64,000 nucleotides of DNA from Methylobacterium sp. Leaf117 (GTDB lineage: Bacteria > Pseudomonadota > Alphaproteobacteria > Rhizobiales > Beijerinckiaceae). The position numbers were made by a program, and so were the translations under genes. Shown here in pieces: positions 8,337-17,615 of the stretch (its first letter is position 1; every line of letters starts with the position of its first letter). The notes beneath the pieces were generated by a model. It had not been told where the DNA came from. It worked only from the letters and a program-made list of their open reading frames with translations, and did no database searches. The stretch covers positions 43,054 through 107,053 of the forward strand of contig NZ_LMNL01000040.1 of the NCBI RefSeq assembly GCF_001422985.1. The letters run 5' to 3'.

Positions 8337-8912
8337 TCAGTTCGGCAGGAGTCCCGTCTCCTGATAGCTCCTGACCAACGAGTCGAACAGATCTATGTCT
8401 GAACGGCTTCGAGCAATGATCTGAGCTCCGGCCACAGCAGCATAGATGGCACGTGCTCTCGTCTCCCCGTCCTTCGGCTCAACTTGCTTTGCCGCAATGA
8501 GCTGCTCGCGCAGCCATGCCGTATTAACGTCGGCAAAAGACTGGACCTCCTTCAAAACTTGCTCAGGCAACGCGTCATATTCGGTCGCCATGAAGCTGCT
8601 GAGGCACATGCGATTGTTGCGCTCCAGAGAGAGGCGAAAAATGCCGGGGTATCGCCGCAGCGCTTCCATCGGGCTTTGCGCATCCGTTGAAATAGTCTCA
8701 AGATCGCGGGCGATGTCTTCCCAATAGCGGCGCGCGACAGCCTCGCCGAGGATGGCCTTATTGGCGAAGTGGTAGTTGATGCTGGCGGCCTTGATGCCGA
8801 CGGCCTCCGCAAGGTCGCGGAAATTGATGCCGCCGTAGCCATAGGCCATCGCTGCTTCCCTCGCGGCCACGAGGATCGCCTCACGCACATCTCTCTTCAA
8901 TGTCGCTGCCAT
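8337..8912 (-). CDS. TetR-family transcriptional regulator
   Basis: This 191-residue repressor has an N-terminal TetR helix-turn-helix (AILVAAREAAMAYGYGGINF, then LAEAVGIKAASINYHFANK at about residues 35-53). The C-terminal ligand domain ends in RSYQETGLLPN. The ORF opens 30 codons earlier, but that extension would run through the operator, so I chose the ATG at 8912. It is divergent from a glutathione S-transferase gene, with two copies of one palindrome between them, so it probably represses both itself and that gene. The ligand is unknown, perhaps an electrophile. Confidence 0.92.
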   Translation of the reverse strand: MAATLKRDVREAILVAAREAAMAYGYGGINFRDLAEAVGIKAASINYHFANKAILGEAVARRYWEDIARDLETISTDAQSPMEALRRYPGIFRLSLERNNRMCLSSFMATEYDALPEQVLKEVQSFADVNTAWLREQLIAAKQVEPKDGETRARAIYAAVAGAQIIARSRSDIDLFDSLVRSYQETGLLPN

Positions 8913-8924
8913 TCTCAACCTCCA

Positions 8925-8944
8925 CCTGTCATATGGCAGACAGG
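8925..8944. promoter_or_regulatory. TetR operator copy 1
   Basis: CCTGTCATATGGCAGACAGG, 20 nt, just upstream of the TetR start codon. It differs from the second copy at one base. The core CTGTCATATG(G/A)CAG is a palindrome with one mismatch here. Confidence 0.8.
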
Positions 8945-8979
8945 GATTGACGACACAAGATCTCGGCCCTAGCTTGAAG

Positions 8980-8999
8980 CCTGTCATATGACAGACAGG
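8980..8999. promoter_or_regulatory. TetR operator copy 2
   Basis: CCTGTCATATGACAGACAGG. Its central CTGTCATATGACAG is a perfect 14-bp palindrome. It ends 27 nt before the glutathione S-transferase start codon. Two near-identical sites, 55 nt apart start to start, between divergent genes strongly suggest binding by the adjacent TetR protein. Confidence 0.8.
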
Positions 9000-9026
9000 C
9001 AAACGCCCCAGGAAAGCGAGACGACG

Positions 9027-9725
9027 ATGTCCGACAAGCTCAAGCTTTTCACGTCACCTTCGGCCTTCCCGAACCCGCAGCGCCTGAGGATCTTCATGCA
9101 CGAGAAGGGCATCGCTGGTCACTTCGAGGAGACGGTCTACGACATGTCACCGGTCGGCGAGCAGCGGAGTTGGAAGCACCTGAAGATGAACGCCTGGGGC
9201 GAGACACCGACCCTCGCGCTATCCGACGGCTCCTACCTCAGCGAGACCTCCGCCATCGCCCGCTACCTCGACGACACGTTCGAAGGCCGCAAGATCATGG
9301 GCGAGACGGCGCACGAGCGTGGACTCGATCAGATGTGGGACAACCGGGTGTGGATGCACATCCTCTATCCCATCGTCACCGCCTTTCATGTCTTGCATCA
9401 GGGTCTGGGCCCGAAGCTCGAACTAACCAGCAATCCGGCCTGGGGCGAGCACTCCCGCAAGGTGGCACTGGCGCATGCCGGCTTAGTCGACCGGCACCTT
9501 TCCGACGGCCGTGCGTGGCTGCTGGGCGGCGATCAGCCGACGTTCTCGGACATCACGTTGGCGACGGCCATCGCGTTCTCCAAGTTTCCGGTGAACGCCA
9601 CTCCGCTCGATGAGCGCTTCGAGCATCTCGATGCCTTCTGGGTGCGCTGGCAGGCTCGACCCGCCTTCATCGCTGCCTATGCCGACCGGAACAGCGGTGT
9701 GTCGGAGATCGACAATCGCACATGA
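9027..9725 (+). CDS. Glutathione S-transferase family protein
   Basis: A 232-residue protein with an N-terminal thioredoxin-like domain (KLFTSPSAFPNPQRLRIFMH, then TPTLALSDGSYLSETSAIAR with the glutathione-binding Glu-Thr/Ser pair) and an all-helical C-terminal domain. It conjugates or reduces electrophiles with glutathione in the cytoplasm. The ATG at 9027 has AGGAAAGCGAG upstream; the in-frame ATG at 8988 would sit inside the operator. It is divergent from the TetR gene and shares its operators, so its expression is probably induced by the substrate or a related signal. Confidence 0.92.
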   Translation: MSDKLKLFTSPSAFPNPQRLRIFMHEKGIAGHFEETVYDMSPVGEQRSWKHLKMNAWGETPTLALSDGSYLSETSAIARYLDDTFEGRKIMGETAHERGLDQMWDNRVWMHILYPIVTAFHVLHQGLGPKLELTSNPAWGEHSRKVALAHAGLVDRHLSDGRAWLLGGDQPTFSDITLATAIAFSKFPVNATPLDERFEHLDAFWVRWQARPAFIAAYADRNSGVSEIDNRT

Positions 9726-9732
9726 GCGTTCG

Positions 9733-9761
9733 GCGGTCGGGCTTGGCAACCGCCCGACCGC
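9733..9761 (+). terminator. Hairpin after the glutathione S-transferase gene
   Basis: A perfect 10-bp stem (GCGGTCGGGC with GCCCGACCGC) around a 9-nt loop starts 8 nt after the stop codon. Only a weak T-rich stretch follows. Probably a transcription terminator. Confidence 0.65.
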
Positions 9762-10021
9762 AATGCTGCTTTGACCGACTTTGAGTGGCGTTCTGCGATG
9801 GCTGCGTTGAACTTGCGGCAGCGAAGGTCTCTACGATCGGCTGGGGTCGGAGGCGGAATGTGCGCTTGATAGCGAAGGGTGAGGGTCGGCTCCCCACCCA
9901 TCTCAGACGGTGCATGATCCAGAAAGGTGCATCGGCCAAACTACCCCAGAATATTATGGTTCTTCCGCTTCCAAGCGGTCTCAATCCGACGGGTGTCCGC
10001 TTGGCGATTGTCTAGTTATGC

Positions 10022-12685
10022 TCAGCGAACGTGTGTGTCGGAAATCGCCCTTTCGTCCCCGTTATCCGCCTGCTGATTGTCGAGCTTGCGCAACTCAGTT
10101 GCGATGTCTTGGAGACTGACGTCGCCCTTGCGCAGGACGCGGTCAGCCTTCGACAGTCGATTGCGCTCCTCAGCGGTGACGTCCCGGGCGCTCAAGACCA
10201 CCACAGGCACATCGGCGCAACCCGGCAATCCTCTCAGGCGGTCGAGGAAGGAGAACCCATCCATGACCGGCATGGTAAGGTCTAGGAGGACGAGGCGCGG
10301 CACCCCGTGCCTGACCTGATCGAGCGCCTCGCAACCATCGCCGGCCTCGCGGACGGTCCATCCGTTGCGTTCCAGCGCTGTTCGAACGCGGTGGCGCATG
10401 TCCGCGTCGTCGTCGACAACCAGGACGTCGCCGTCCGCCGCCCGGAACTGCTCCAGGACCGTCCGAAGGCGCGCCCAGTCCACCGGCTTCGGCACGGCCT
10501 CGATGGCTCCGAGCGAGGCACTGAGCGTCGCATCGGCTACGAAGCTCACCATGACCACCGGGATGCCGACGGTCTCAGGGTCTGCCTTCAGAGCGGCGAG
10601 CACCGACCAGCCATCCATCTCGGGCATCATCACGTCGAGGAGGATGGCACGGGGCTTGAGGAACCGGGCCAAGTCAAGGCCGGTGCGGCCGTCTCCAGCC
10701 GTGCGCACGGAGAAACGCTGGCGCTCAAGAAACCGGGTCATCAGCTCACGCTGCGACGCCTCATCGTCGATGACAAGCACTAGGGCATCCAGGCGTTCGC
10801 CGTTCTCCGGTACGGCTTCGAGCCCAACATCGACCGGCCGGTCCGATGCCGCTGCCGGCACGCGCATGGTGAAGCTCGTTCCCTCACCCTCGACACTCGT
10901 CACGGAAATGTCGCCGCCGAGCAGCTGGGCGAAGGCGCGGCTCAATGCCAGCCCGAGGCCGGTCCCGCCGTAGTTGCGCGTGGTGCTCTCGTCGGCCTGC
11001 GTGAAGCGCTCGAACAGGCGCCCGACCTGCTCGGGGTTCATGCCGATACCGGTATCCCGCACCGTGAACAGGAGCCAGTCGCCGCGGGCGCCCGCGTCGC
11101 GTCGGGCCTGCAGGGTAATGGTACCACCCTCGGTGAACTTGGCGGCGTTCGAGAGGAGGTTGAACAGGCACTGGCGCAGCTTCACCGCATCCGTTCGGGC
11201 CTGACCTGCATTGTCGGAGACGTCGAGCACGAGGACGTTCCCCTTCTTACCCACGAGTGCTTCGACCGTGGCGGCTGCGTCCGCCACGAAGGCGGCGACA
11301 TCGATGTCCTCGGGATAGAGCTCCATCTTCTCCGCCTCGACCTTCGACAGGTCGAGCACGTCGTTGATCAGCCCGAGGAGGTGCTGGGCATTCGACTTGA
11401 TCTTGCCGAGATCTTTGAGGAGGCTTTCCTGACCCAGCTCCTCAGCCTCCTCCTCAAGCATCTCCGAGTAGCCGATCACGGCCGAAAGTGGCGTTCTGAG
11501 CTCATGGCTCATATTGGCGAGGAATCGGCTCTTGGCTCGGCTGTGCTCCTCAGCGGCGTCGCGAGCCTCCTTAAGCGCGCTCTCGAACGCGTGTCGCTCG
11601 GTAATGTCCTCGTGGACGCCGACCCACTCCCTCACAGTGCCGTCGGCGTCGCGCACCGGTACCGCCCTGGCGACGTAGCGGCGCCACCCCGCTTCGGCGG
11701 TGCGCACGCGATGCTCAACGGTATAGGGGGCCTCGTCCCTCAGCGCTTTGGTCCAGGTCGCGACCGTGGCAGCGACATCCTCGGGATGGATCGCCTCGGC
11801 CCAACCCGCGCCCATGTACCTCTCGGGCGTCTGCCCAGTTATGGTCGCCCATCCCGCCTGCTCCTCGACGAAGCGTCCGGTCGCGTCGGTGGTCCACATC
11901 ACTCCGTTCACGGCTCGGACGGCCGAGCGGAAGCGCGCCTCGCTGACATGCAGGCGACGCTGCACCCCGCGCTGGTCGAGCGAGGACGCGATCATTGCCA
12001 GGAACAGGATGAGGAAGGTGACGCCCGCCACCGCCAGGGCGAGATCACGTTGCCCCGCCGCAAGGTTGGCTACATGAGCCGCATGGGCGCCTGGCTCCTG
12101 CGCGGTGAAGGTCGCCGCGGCCATCCCGGTGTAGTGCATCCCGGCGACAGCGAGCCCCATCACGCAGGCGGCGGCGAGCTTTTGCCAAGTCCGGTTGCGA
12201 CGGAAGGTCAGCCACAGGGCGGCGGTCGCGGCGGTAACCGCGATAGCGACCGATACCGCCACCACGGCGGGGTCGTAGGCGAGATTGCCCGGTACACGCA
12301 TCGCCGCCATGCCGGTGTAGTGCATCGCAGCCACGCCGATACCCATGAGTGGGCCTGCGACCAGCAACGAACCAGCGCCGGTTCCTCTGCTGGCGACCCA
12401 GGCGAAAGCCCCGGCGGTGACGCCCACCGCGAGCATCAGGGACAGGAGCGTCAGGCCCAGGTCGTAAGCGGCTGTCATGCCTATCTCGAAGGCCAGCATG
12501 CCGACGAAGTGCATCGACCAGATGCCGCCGCCCATCGCCACGGCCGCGCCGGCGCCCCAGGCCCACCGCGAACCTGCGCCAGGACGCCGGACGCGGGCCC
12601 CGAGGTCGAGGGCGGCATAGGATGCGAACACCGCGATGACGATGGAAAGCGCGACGAGGAGCGGGTTGTATCCGGTATGGGCCAT
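10022..12685 (-). CDS. MHYT-PAS hybrid sensor histidine kinase with two receiver domains
   Basis: Membrane-bound hybrid kinase of 887 residues. Residues 1-235 form an MHYT sensor with motifs MHFVGM (58), MHYTGM (121) and MHYTGM (183) in transmembrane segments. MHYT domains are proposed to bind a metal and sense a diatomic gas such as O2, CO or NO. A PAS domain (about 250-365) follows, then HisKA with SHELRTP (His394), HATPase_c, and two receivers with LLDVMMPEMDG and LLDLTMPVMDG. There is no DNA-binding output domain. It lies 116 nt downstream of a closely related kinase gene in the same direction. The partner response regulator is not in view. Confidence 0.93.
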   Translation of the reverse strand: MAHTGYNPLLVALSIVIAVFASYAALDLGARVRRPGAGSRWAWGAGAAVAMGGGIWSMHFVGMLAFEIGMTAAYDLGLTLLSLMLAVGVTAGAFAWVASRGTGAGSLLVAGPLMGIGVAAMHYTGMAAMRVPGNLAYDPAVVAVSVAIAVTAATAALWLTFRRNRTWQKLAAACVMGLAVAGMHYTGMAAATFTAQEPGAHAAHVANLAAGQRDLALAVAGVTFLILFLAMIASSLDQRGVQRRLHVSEARFRSAVRAVNGVMWTTDATGRFVEEQAGWATITGQTPERYMGAGWAEAIHPEDVAATVATWTKALRDEAPYTVEHRVRTAEAGWRRYVARAVPVRDADGTVREWVGVHEDITERHAFESALKEARDAAEEHSRAKSRFLANMSHELRTPLSAVIGYSEMLEEEAEELGQESLLKDLGKIKSNAQHLLGLINDVLDLSKVEAEKMELYPEDIDVAAFVADAAATVEALVGKKGNVLVLDVSDNAGQARTDAVKLRQCLFNLLSNAAKFTEGGTITLQARRDAGARGDWLLFTVRDTGIGMNPEQVGRLFERFTQADESTTRNYGGTGLGLALSRAFAQLLGGDISVTSVEGEGTSFTMRVPAAASDRPVDVGLEAVPENGERLDALVLVIDDEASQRELMTRFLERQRFSVRTAGDGRTGLDLARFLKPRAILLDVMMPEMDGWSVLAALKADPETVGIPVVMVSFVADATLSASLGAIEAVPKPVDWARLRTVLEQFRAADGDVLVVDDDADMRHRVRTALERNGWTVREAGDGCEALDQVRHGVPRLVLLDLTMPVMDGFSFLDRLRGLPGCADVPVVVLSARDVTAEERNRLSKADRVLRKGDVSLQDIATELRKLDNQQADNGDERAISDTHVR

Positions 12686-12801
12686 GGGATGTCCGATGGG
12701 GGCACGGGTTCGGTAGCACCGAAAGGCAGCGGCCTTCGGGCAATCTTCCGGCAGGGGAGCTCAAGCTTCCGCGAGCCGTCGGCGGAATGGCCAGCCGACG
12801 A

Positions 12802-15774
12802 TCAGGCCGCCGGCGAGACCGCCGAACGCAGCAGTGTGGTCAAGTCATCCAGACCGACCTGACCCTTCCTGAGGACTTTGTCGGCTCGTCCGCCCAAGCG
12901 CCGGCGGTCCTCGTCATCGACGTCCTTGGCGGTGAGCACGATGACCGGGATCGAACTCCATCCCGGTTTGGCCCGCAGGATGGTGAGGAAAGCGAAGCCA
13001 TCCATCTCCGGCATCATCAGGTCGAGGAGGATGAGGCAGGGCCGCTCCGAAACGACCGCCGCCAGCCCGACTTTGCCATTCTCGGCCGTGACGATCCGCC
13101 AGCCGTCCCGGGAAAGCCGCGCCGACATCCGTTCGCGCGTGTCGGCATCGTCGTCGATGATGAGCAGCGGGCCTTCTTGGTCCCGGGGGCGGAAGCGATC
13201 CATCACCCCATGCAGCTCCTGCCAGTCCACCGGCTTCTGCAGGTAGTCGGTGGCACCGAGGGAAAAGGCCAGGTTCTGCTCGTCGAGCACCGTAACCATG
13301 ACCACGGGGGTGTTGCCGAGTTCCGTATCCCGCCTGAGTGCGCGTAGAACCGACCAGCCGTCCATCTGCGGCATGGTCACGTCAAGCAGGATCACCCGGG
13401 GCCTCAGGGCCCGGGCCACCTCCAGACCTTCGCGCCCGTCGACCGCGGCGGCAACCTTGAACCCGTCGCGCTCCAGGAAGCGGGTCAGAAGATCGCGCGT
13501 CGCTGGATCATCGTCGACGACGAGGACGAGGCCGTGTTCCAAAGTGTCGACGGGAGCGGTCGGGTCGACGTTCCCGGTCCTGGACGGTTCCTCGTTCGAC
13601 CCGACGATGCGCGTCGGGACCGAGATTGTGAAGGAGGTGCCTCGACCCTCCTCGCTATCGACGGCGATGTCGCCGCCCAACATGGACGCAAAGGCCCGGG
13701 TGATGGACAGCCCGAGCCCTGTGCCGCCGAACTTGCGCGTGGTCGAGGCATCCGCCTGGGTGAAGCGCTCGAACAGCCGCGCCTGCTGGTCCGAACTCAT
13801 GCCGATGCCGGTGTCGCTGACCTGGAAGGTCAGCCAATCGACGCCGTCACGTTCGCCTCGTGCGGCCCTGAGGGTGATCTGTCCGCCTTCCGTGAACTTG
13901 GCGGCGTTGCTCAGGAGGTTGATGAGGCATTGACGCAGCTTGGTCACATCGGACCGCGCCTCGCCGAGGTCGTCGGAGAGGTCCAGGGTCAGGATATTGT
14001 CCTTTGCGGAAACAAGGGACTCCACTGTCGAGGTGACGTCGCGGATGACGGTGCCGACGGCGAAGTCCTCGACGTAGGTCTCCATCCGCTCTGCCTCGAT
14101 CTTCGACAGATCGAGGACATCATTGATGAGGCCGAGGAGGTGGCGGGCGTTCGCCTCGATTTTGCGCATGTCGGGCAACAGGGCCTCGTGACCGCCGTCC
14201 TCCATCTCCTCCTGCAGCATCTCGGAATAGCCGATGACGGCCGAGAGCGGGGTACGCAGTTCGTGGCTCATGTTAGCGAGGAACTCGCTCTTGGCTCGGT
14301 TGGCCTCCTCGGCCGCTTCCTTTGCAGATGCGAGCTGGAGCTCGCCACGCTTACGCTCGTCGATGTCGGTCACGACGACGACGGCCCCGGCACGCCGTCC
14401 ATCCGCATCGAGCATCTGCGCCGCCGAGAAACCAACCCAAGAGCGGGTTCCGTCGAAACCCTGGTACTCGACCTCCAGGTCCGCCCGTGGCTCGCCGCCG
14501 CGCGCCACGCGGTCGAGAGGCCATTCCTCGGGATCGACCTGGCGTCCGTCCGCATGGAAGCCGTTCCATGGCGCCGGCCCGTTAATGGATGGACCGGCGA
14601 CGGCAGAGTCGCCGAGGATCGCCACGGCACGGGCGTTATGTCCGACGATGCGACCAGAGGGCGCCTCGGCGATGAGGACACCGACGGGCAGCGTCTCCAT
14701 CACCGTACGCAGCGTCGCCTCGCCCGCGCGCATGCCTCGGCGCGCCTCGGCTTCGCCCGCTTCGGCCAAGCCGGCCGGGATGGTGCCGGCGAACAGGGTG
14801 GCGACGTGCAAATCAAGGCCGGTGAAGGCATCGAGCTGACTCGACTGCAGCTTCAGGACGCCGACGGCCTCGCCCGCGCGCAGGACAGGCACGCAGACGG
14901 CAGACCGCGCGCCGAGCGCTCCCACGAGATCCCGCCGGACGCGCGGGTCGACGAGGAGATCGGGGCACAGCACCGCCTTAGCGGTCGTCAGGCAATGGCC
15001 GGAAAGGCTTCCATCGATCGGGACGCGCAGGCCGACGTGGGGGTGGAGTGCGCCACGCGCCGAGCGGTAGACAAGGTCGTCGCCCTCGCGCAGCTCGATC
15101 ACCGCGCCCTCGGCCTGGGGGATCGCGGCCATCACGCCCTCGACGAGGGCGTCAAGGATGACGTCGCGATCCCCGGCCGCCTGCGTCACGGCGGCCTGGG
15201 CGGCGATGAGGGCGTTCTGCTGGTCGATCAGGGCAGTCTGGCCCGAGAGGATGCGCTCGCGCTCGGCTACCGAGCGGCGGAGCTCCATCTGGGACATGAC
15301 CTGCCCGGCTAGCGCCCGCAGAGCCGCCGCCTGGATGTCGGTAAGCCCATTGAGTCGGGGCTCCATGTCGATGACGCAGAGGCTGCCCAGGCGCTCCCCG
15401 CCGACCGCCTCTAAGGGCGCGCCGGCGTAGAAGCGCAGGTAAGGTTCACCCGTAACTAGAGGGTTCTCCCTGGTGCGAGGGTCCTTCGTCAGGTCGGGGA
15501 TGACCAGGAGGTCGGGCTCCCCCAGGACGTGTGCGCAGACCGATTGGTTGAGAGGGGTCTCGCAGGATGTGAACCCGGACTTCGCCTTGAACCATTGCCG
15601 ATCGCCTGCGACCAGACTGACGAGGGCAACCGGGGCGGCACAGGTCAGGCGCGCCAGATCGACGATATCGTCGAACCCCTTTTCAGGCGGTGTGTCGAGG
15701 ATATTGTACTCCCGGAGCGCGTCCAGGCGATTGGGGTCGGCGACCTCGGAAGGTAGCTTCGTCAGTTCTGTCAC
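12802..15774 (-). CDS. GAF-GAF-PAS hybrid sensor histidine kinase with two receiver domains
   Basis: A soluble 990-residue hybrid kinase. A GAF domain with the pattern NILDTPPEKGFDDIV and RFYAGAPLEAVGGERLGSLC is followed by a second GAF, a PAS domain, HisKA with SHELRTP (His504), HATPase_c and two receivers (LLDVTMPQMDG, LLDLMMPEMDG). From HisKA onward it closely resembles the MHYT kinase downstream, so the two are paralogs with different sensors. I chose the GTG at 15774, which has GGAGAG 8-10 nt upstream; an ATG at 15810 lacks such a site. No DNA-binding domain is present. Confidence 0.92.
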   Translation of the reverse strand: MTELTKLPSEVADPNRLDALREYNILDTPPEKGFDDIVDLARLTCAAPVALVSLVAGDRQWFKAKSGFTSCETPLNQSVCAHVLGEPDLLVIPDLTKDPRTRENPLVTGEPYLRFYAGAPLEAVGGERLGSLCVIDMEPRLNGLTDIQAAALRALAGQVMSQMELRRSVAERERILSGQTALIDQQNALIAAQAAVTQAAGDRDVILDALVEGVMAAIPQAEGAVIELREGDDLVYRSARGALHPHVGLRVPIDGSLSGHCLTTAKAVLCPDLLVDPRVRRDLVGALGARSAVCVPVLRAGEAVGVLKLQSSQLDAFTGLDLHVATLFAGTIPAGLAEAGEAEARRGMRAGEATLRTVMETLPVGVLIAEAPSGRIVGHNARAVAILGDSAVAGPSINGPAPWNGFHADGRQVDPEEWPLDRVARGGEPRADLEVEYQGFDGTRSWVGFSAAQMLDADGRRAGAVVVVTDIDERKRGELQLASAKEAAEEANRAKSEFLANMSHELRTPLSAVIGYSEMLQEEMEDGGHEALLPDMRKIEANARHLLGLINDVLDLSKIEAERMETYVEDFAVGTVIRDVTSTVESLVSAKDNILTLDLSDDLGEARSDVTKLRQCLINLLSNAAKFTEGGQITLRAARGERDGVDWLTFQVSDTGIGMSSDQQARLFERFTQADASTTRKFGGTGLGLSITRAFASMLGGDIAVDSEEGRGTSFTISVPTRIVGSNEEPSRTGNVDPTAPVDTLEHGLVLVVDDDPATRDLLTRFLERDGFKVAAAVDGREGLEVARALRPRVILLDVTMPQMDGWSVLRALRRDTELGNTPVVMVTVLDEQNLAFSLGATDYLQKPVDWQELHGVMDRFRPRDQEGPLLIIDDDADTRERMSARLSRDGWRIVTAENGKVGLAAVVSERPCLILLDLMMPEMDGFAFLTILRAKPGWSSIPVIVLTAKDVDDEDRRRLGGRADKVLRKGQVGLDDLTTLLRSAVSPAA

Positions 15775-16147
15775 GCGGGGCTCTCCGCCGAGGTACCTTG
15801 GGGCTCGCATGCGCGAGGCCGCGGACCGACGCGATGCGGATGGCCGGGGGCTTCCAACAATGCTTGGGCATCGTCCTGGTTGCTCAGACCTTTGACCGAG
15901 CGGTCCTGCGCCTCGGAGGGGTCCAACGGTGGTTGAGAAGAGCTCGGGATCCGAGGGGCAAAATCACCGACCGCTCAATGTGGTGCCAAATTCGGTTGGC
16001 AGTCGTGTGCGACAGCAAGGCTTTCGAGCAGCGTCATCAGGGGAGCAGGTCAACGCTGGACCCTTGGAACGGCGAGTTGTAGGCGTCCGACACCGATACA
16101 GGATTGCTACGCGAGGCGAGGTTGGCCATTTGGACGAGCTTGGAAGG
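15775..16147. other. Intergenic region upstream of the GAF hybrid kinase and the HAD gene
   Basis: This divergent region should hold promoters for the leftward kinase and the rightward HAD protein. An ORF in frame with the HAD gene runs through the right part, but it lacks start signals and protein-like composition, so I leave it out. Confidence 0.35.
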
Positions 16148-16618
16148 ATGGAACCGCTGACAATCTACCTCGACGTAGACGGGGTCGTAACAACGGTCGG
16201 CTATCAACGTCAGGCCGGCAAGGACAGGCTCAACCCGGACCAGATTGCTCGCGTTGCTGCGCTGGTGCGCGAGTTCGACGCCAAGGTGGTCGTCTCGTCG
16301 ACATGGCGCGTCGACGATTGTCGCCCGACCCTGGTCGAGGCTGGCCTACCTGAGAACTGCTTTCACCCGGACTGGAGGACGGCCATCCTGCCAACAAGCC
16401 GAGATGCCGAGACGGGGGCCATGCTTCCCGCCGAGCAGTCCGGGCGCGGCGACGAGATCACCGAACACGCGAACCGGAATCACATCACCCACTACCTCAT
16501 CCTCGACGACGTTGAGGTCGGCCCTTCTCATGCAGGTCGGCATGTTCGTCCGATGGCGGAGTTCGGCCTGGGCGAAGCAGAGGGCGTGTTGGCCCGAAGC
16601 CTGTTGGCAGGGATGTAG
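16148..16618 (+). CDS. HAD-fold protein of the Swiss-army-knife RNA repair type
   Basis: A compact 156-residue HAD domain: motif I as YLDVDGVV (nucleophile Asp and acid Asp), motif II as VSSTWR, and the C-terminal acidic motif YLILDDVE. This arrangement, with the Ser-Ser-Thr-Trp-Arg motif, matches the HAD domains found in Swiss Army Knife RNA repair proteins (HAD_SAK families), here standing alone. It is presumably a phosphatase, with substrate unknown. The ATG at 16148 directly follows GGAAGG, which is close for a ribosome site, so the start is less certain. It is 260 nt upstream of a kinase-like gene in the same direction. Confidence 0.65.
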   Translation: MEPLTIYLDVDGVVTTVGYQRQAGKDRLNPDQIARVAALVREFDAKVVVSSTWRVDDCRPTLVEAGLPENCFHPDWRTAILPTSRDAETGAMLPAEQSGRGDEITEHANRNHITHYLILDDVEVGPSHAGRHVRPMAEFGLGEAEGVLARSLLAGM

Positions 16619-16877
16619 GACGCTCGGTGCCTGACAGGACGTGTTGGCTCGCTCCAGCCATCCGTCGATTTACGCTTCTTTAGGGATTGAATTTTCCAGA
16701 GCCGCAGGTCATCCCATGACAGTGGAGTGACACACGCGTCACGCTGCCCCCGACATCGACAGGGTCACCTCGACCGTCGCCGGACATCCCCGTCCGGTCC
16801 CGCCTCGGCGCCGCAAAACTGTTGCTGCCGGGTGTGCGTCGCGTCGGATCGTTGATCGGCAGGAAGGAGTGGCTGCG

Positions 16878-17615
16878 ATGTTCGGGTTCAAGACTCGGGA
16901 GAAGACGACCGGTCGCTCGCTTGCCGCCTTGGGCATTGTCGAACTGTCAGCGGCCAACACCTATGCCGCTCTCATCGCCACCGGTTGGGCCGAGATCGGT
17001 TTCGGCTACCATGGTACCGTCCATGCCCATTCGGATTACCCGGACGTCGTCGTGCGCTTCGCGCGCAAGGCCGACGGGTTCGGCGACTATGCAGCCCTGC
17101 TTCGCAAGGGCTTCGCAGGGTCGGACGGACCGCACGCGCCGCGCATTCACGACATGCATGTCAGCCGCTGTGGCTCGCTGATCACCGTTGGATCGCGGCT
17201 GACCGACCCCGTGCGGGATGTCTGGTGGCTGGCCTATGCCCACGCCGTCATCGCGGATCATCCAGGTGTCGAGATGGACCAAGGTGTCCGCGACCGGTTC
17301 AAGGCGGAGTGGCCAGCCCACGAGCCCAGGATCGATCATCCGAGCTTCGATGGCATCCGCGAGGCGTTCAGTGCCGCGTGGCCCAACTACGAGACATATG
17401 TCGCCGCCTTGCGAGCCGTCGCGCCACAGGGCCTCGACCCCAACGTCGGCAATGTCCTCCTTGGTGTCGACGGTAGCCCCGTGGTCAACGATCCGCTCTG
17501 CGATGACGGCTTTGGCCTGTGGCGCTCGCCTCTATCGCGCATGCTGACACGTTGTGCAGACATCCTCCGTCGGCAGACGGGCGAGCCCCTCGGCAGGACG
17601 CCCGTTCACGCCTGA
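16878..17615 (+). CDS. Kinase-like protein of APH/phage protein-kinase type (tentative)
   Basis: A 245-residue cytoplasmic protein. IGFGYHGTVHAHSDYPDVVVRF resembles a glycine-rich loop followed by the next strand, and GLDPNVGNVLLGVDGSPVVN, then DPL, resembles the catalytic and metal-binding loops of small APH-like or phage-type kinases (D-x-x-x-x-N ... DP). The catalytic loop is degenerate, so activity is uncertain. The ATG at 16878 has a perfect AGGAAGGA 9 nt upstream; the GTG at 16869 would abut it. I see no signal peptide or membrane segment. Assignment to the kinase fold is by motif only. Confidence 0.5.
   Translation: MFGFKTREKTTGRSLAALGIVELSAANTYAALIATGWAEIGFGYHGTVHAHSDYPDVVVRFARKADGFGDYAALLRKGFAGSDGPHAPRIHDMHVSRCGSLITVGSRLTDPVRDVWWLAYAHAVIADHPGVEMDQGVRDRFKAEWPAHEPRIDHPSFDGIREAFSAAWPNYETYVAALRAVAPQGLDPNVGNVLLGVDGSPVVNDPLCDDGFGLWRSPLSRMLTRCADILRRQTGEPLGRTPVHA

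Noticed and set aside
9785..10015. A 76-codon rightward ORF after the glutathione S-transferase terminator
   Set aside because: No ribosome site or family; composition does not resemble the real proteins in the window.
15929..16147. In-frame 73-codon extension upstream of the HAD protein
   Set aside because: The residues are unlike a folded domain and the HAD motif I normally begins a few residues from the N-terminus, as with the start at 16148.
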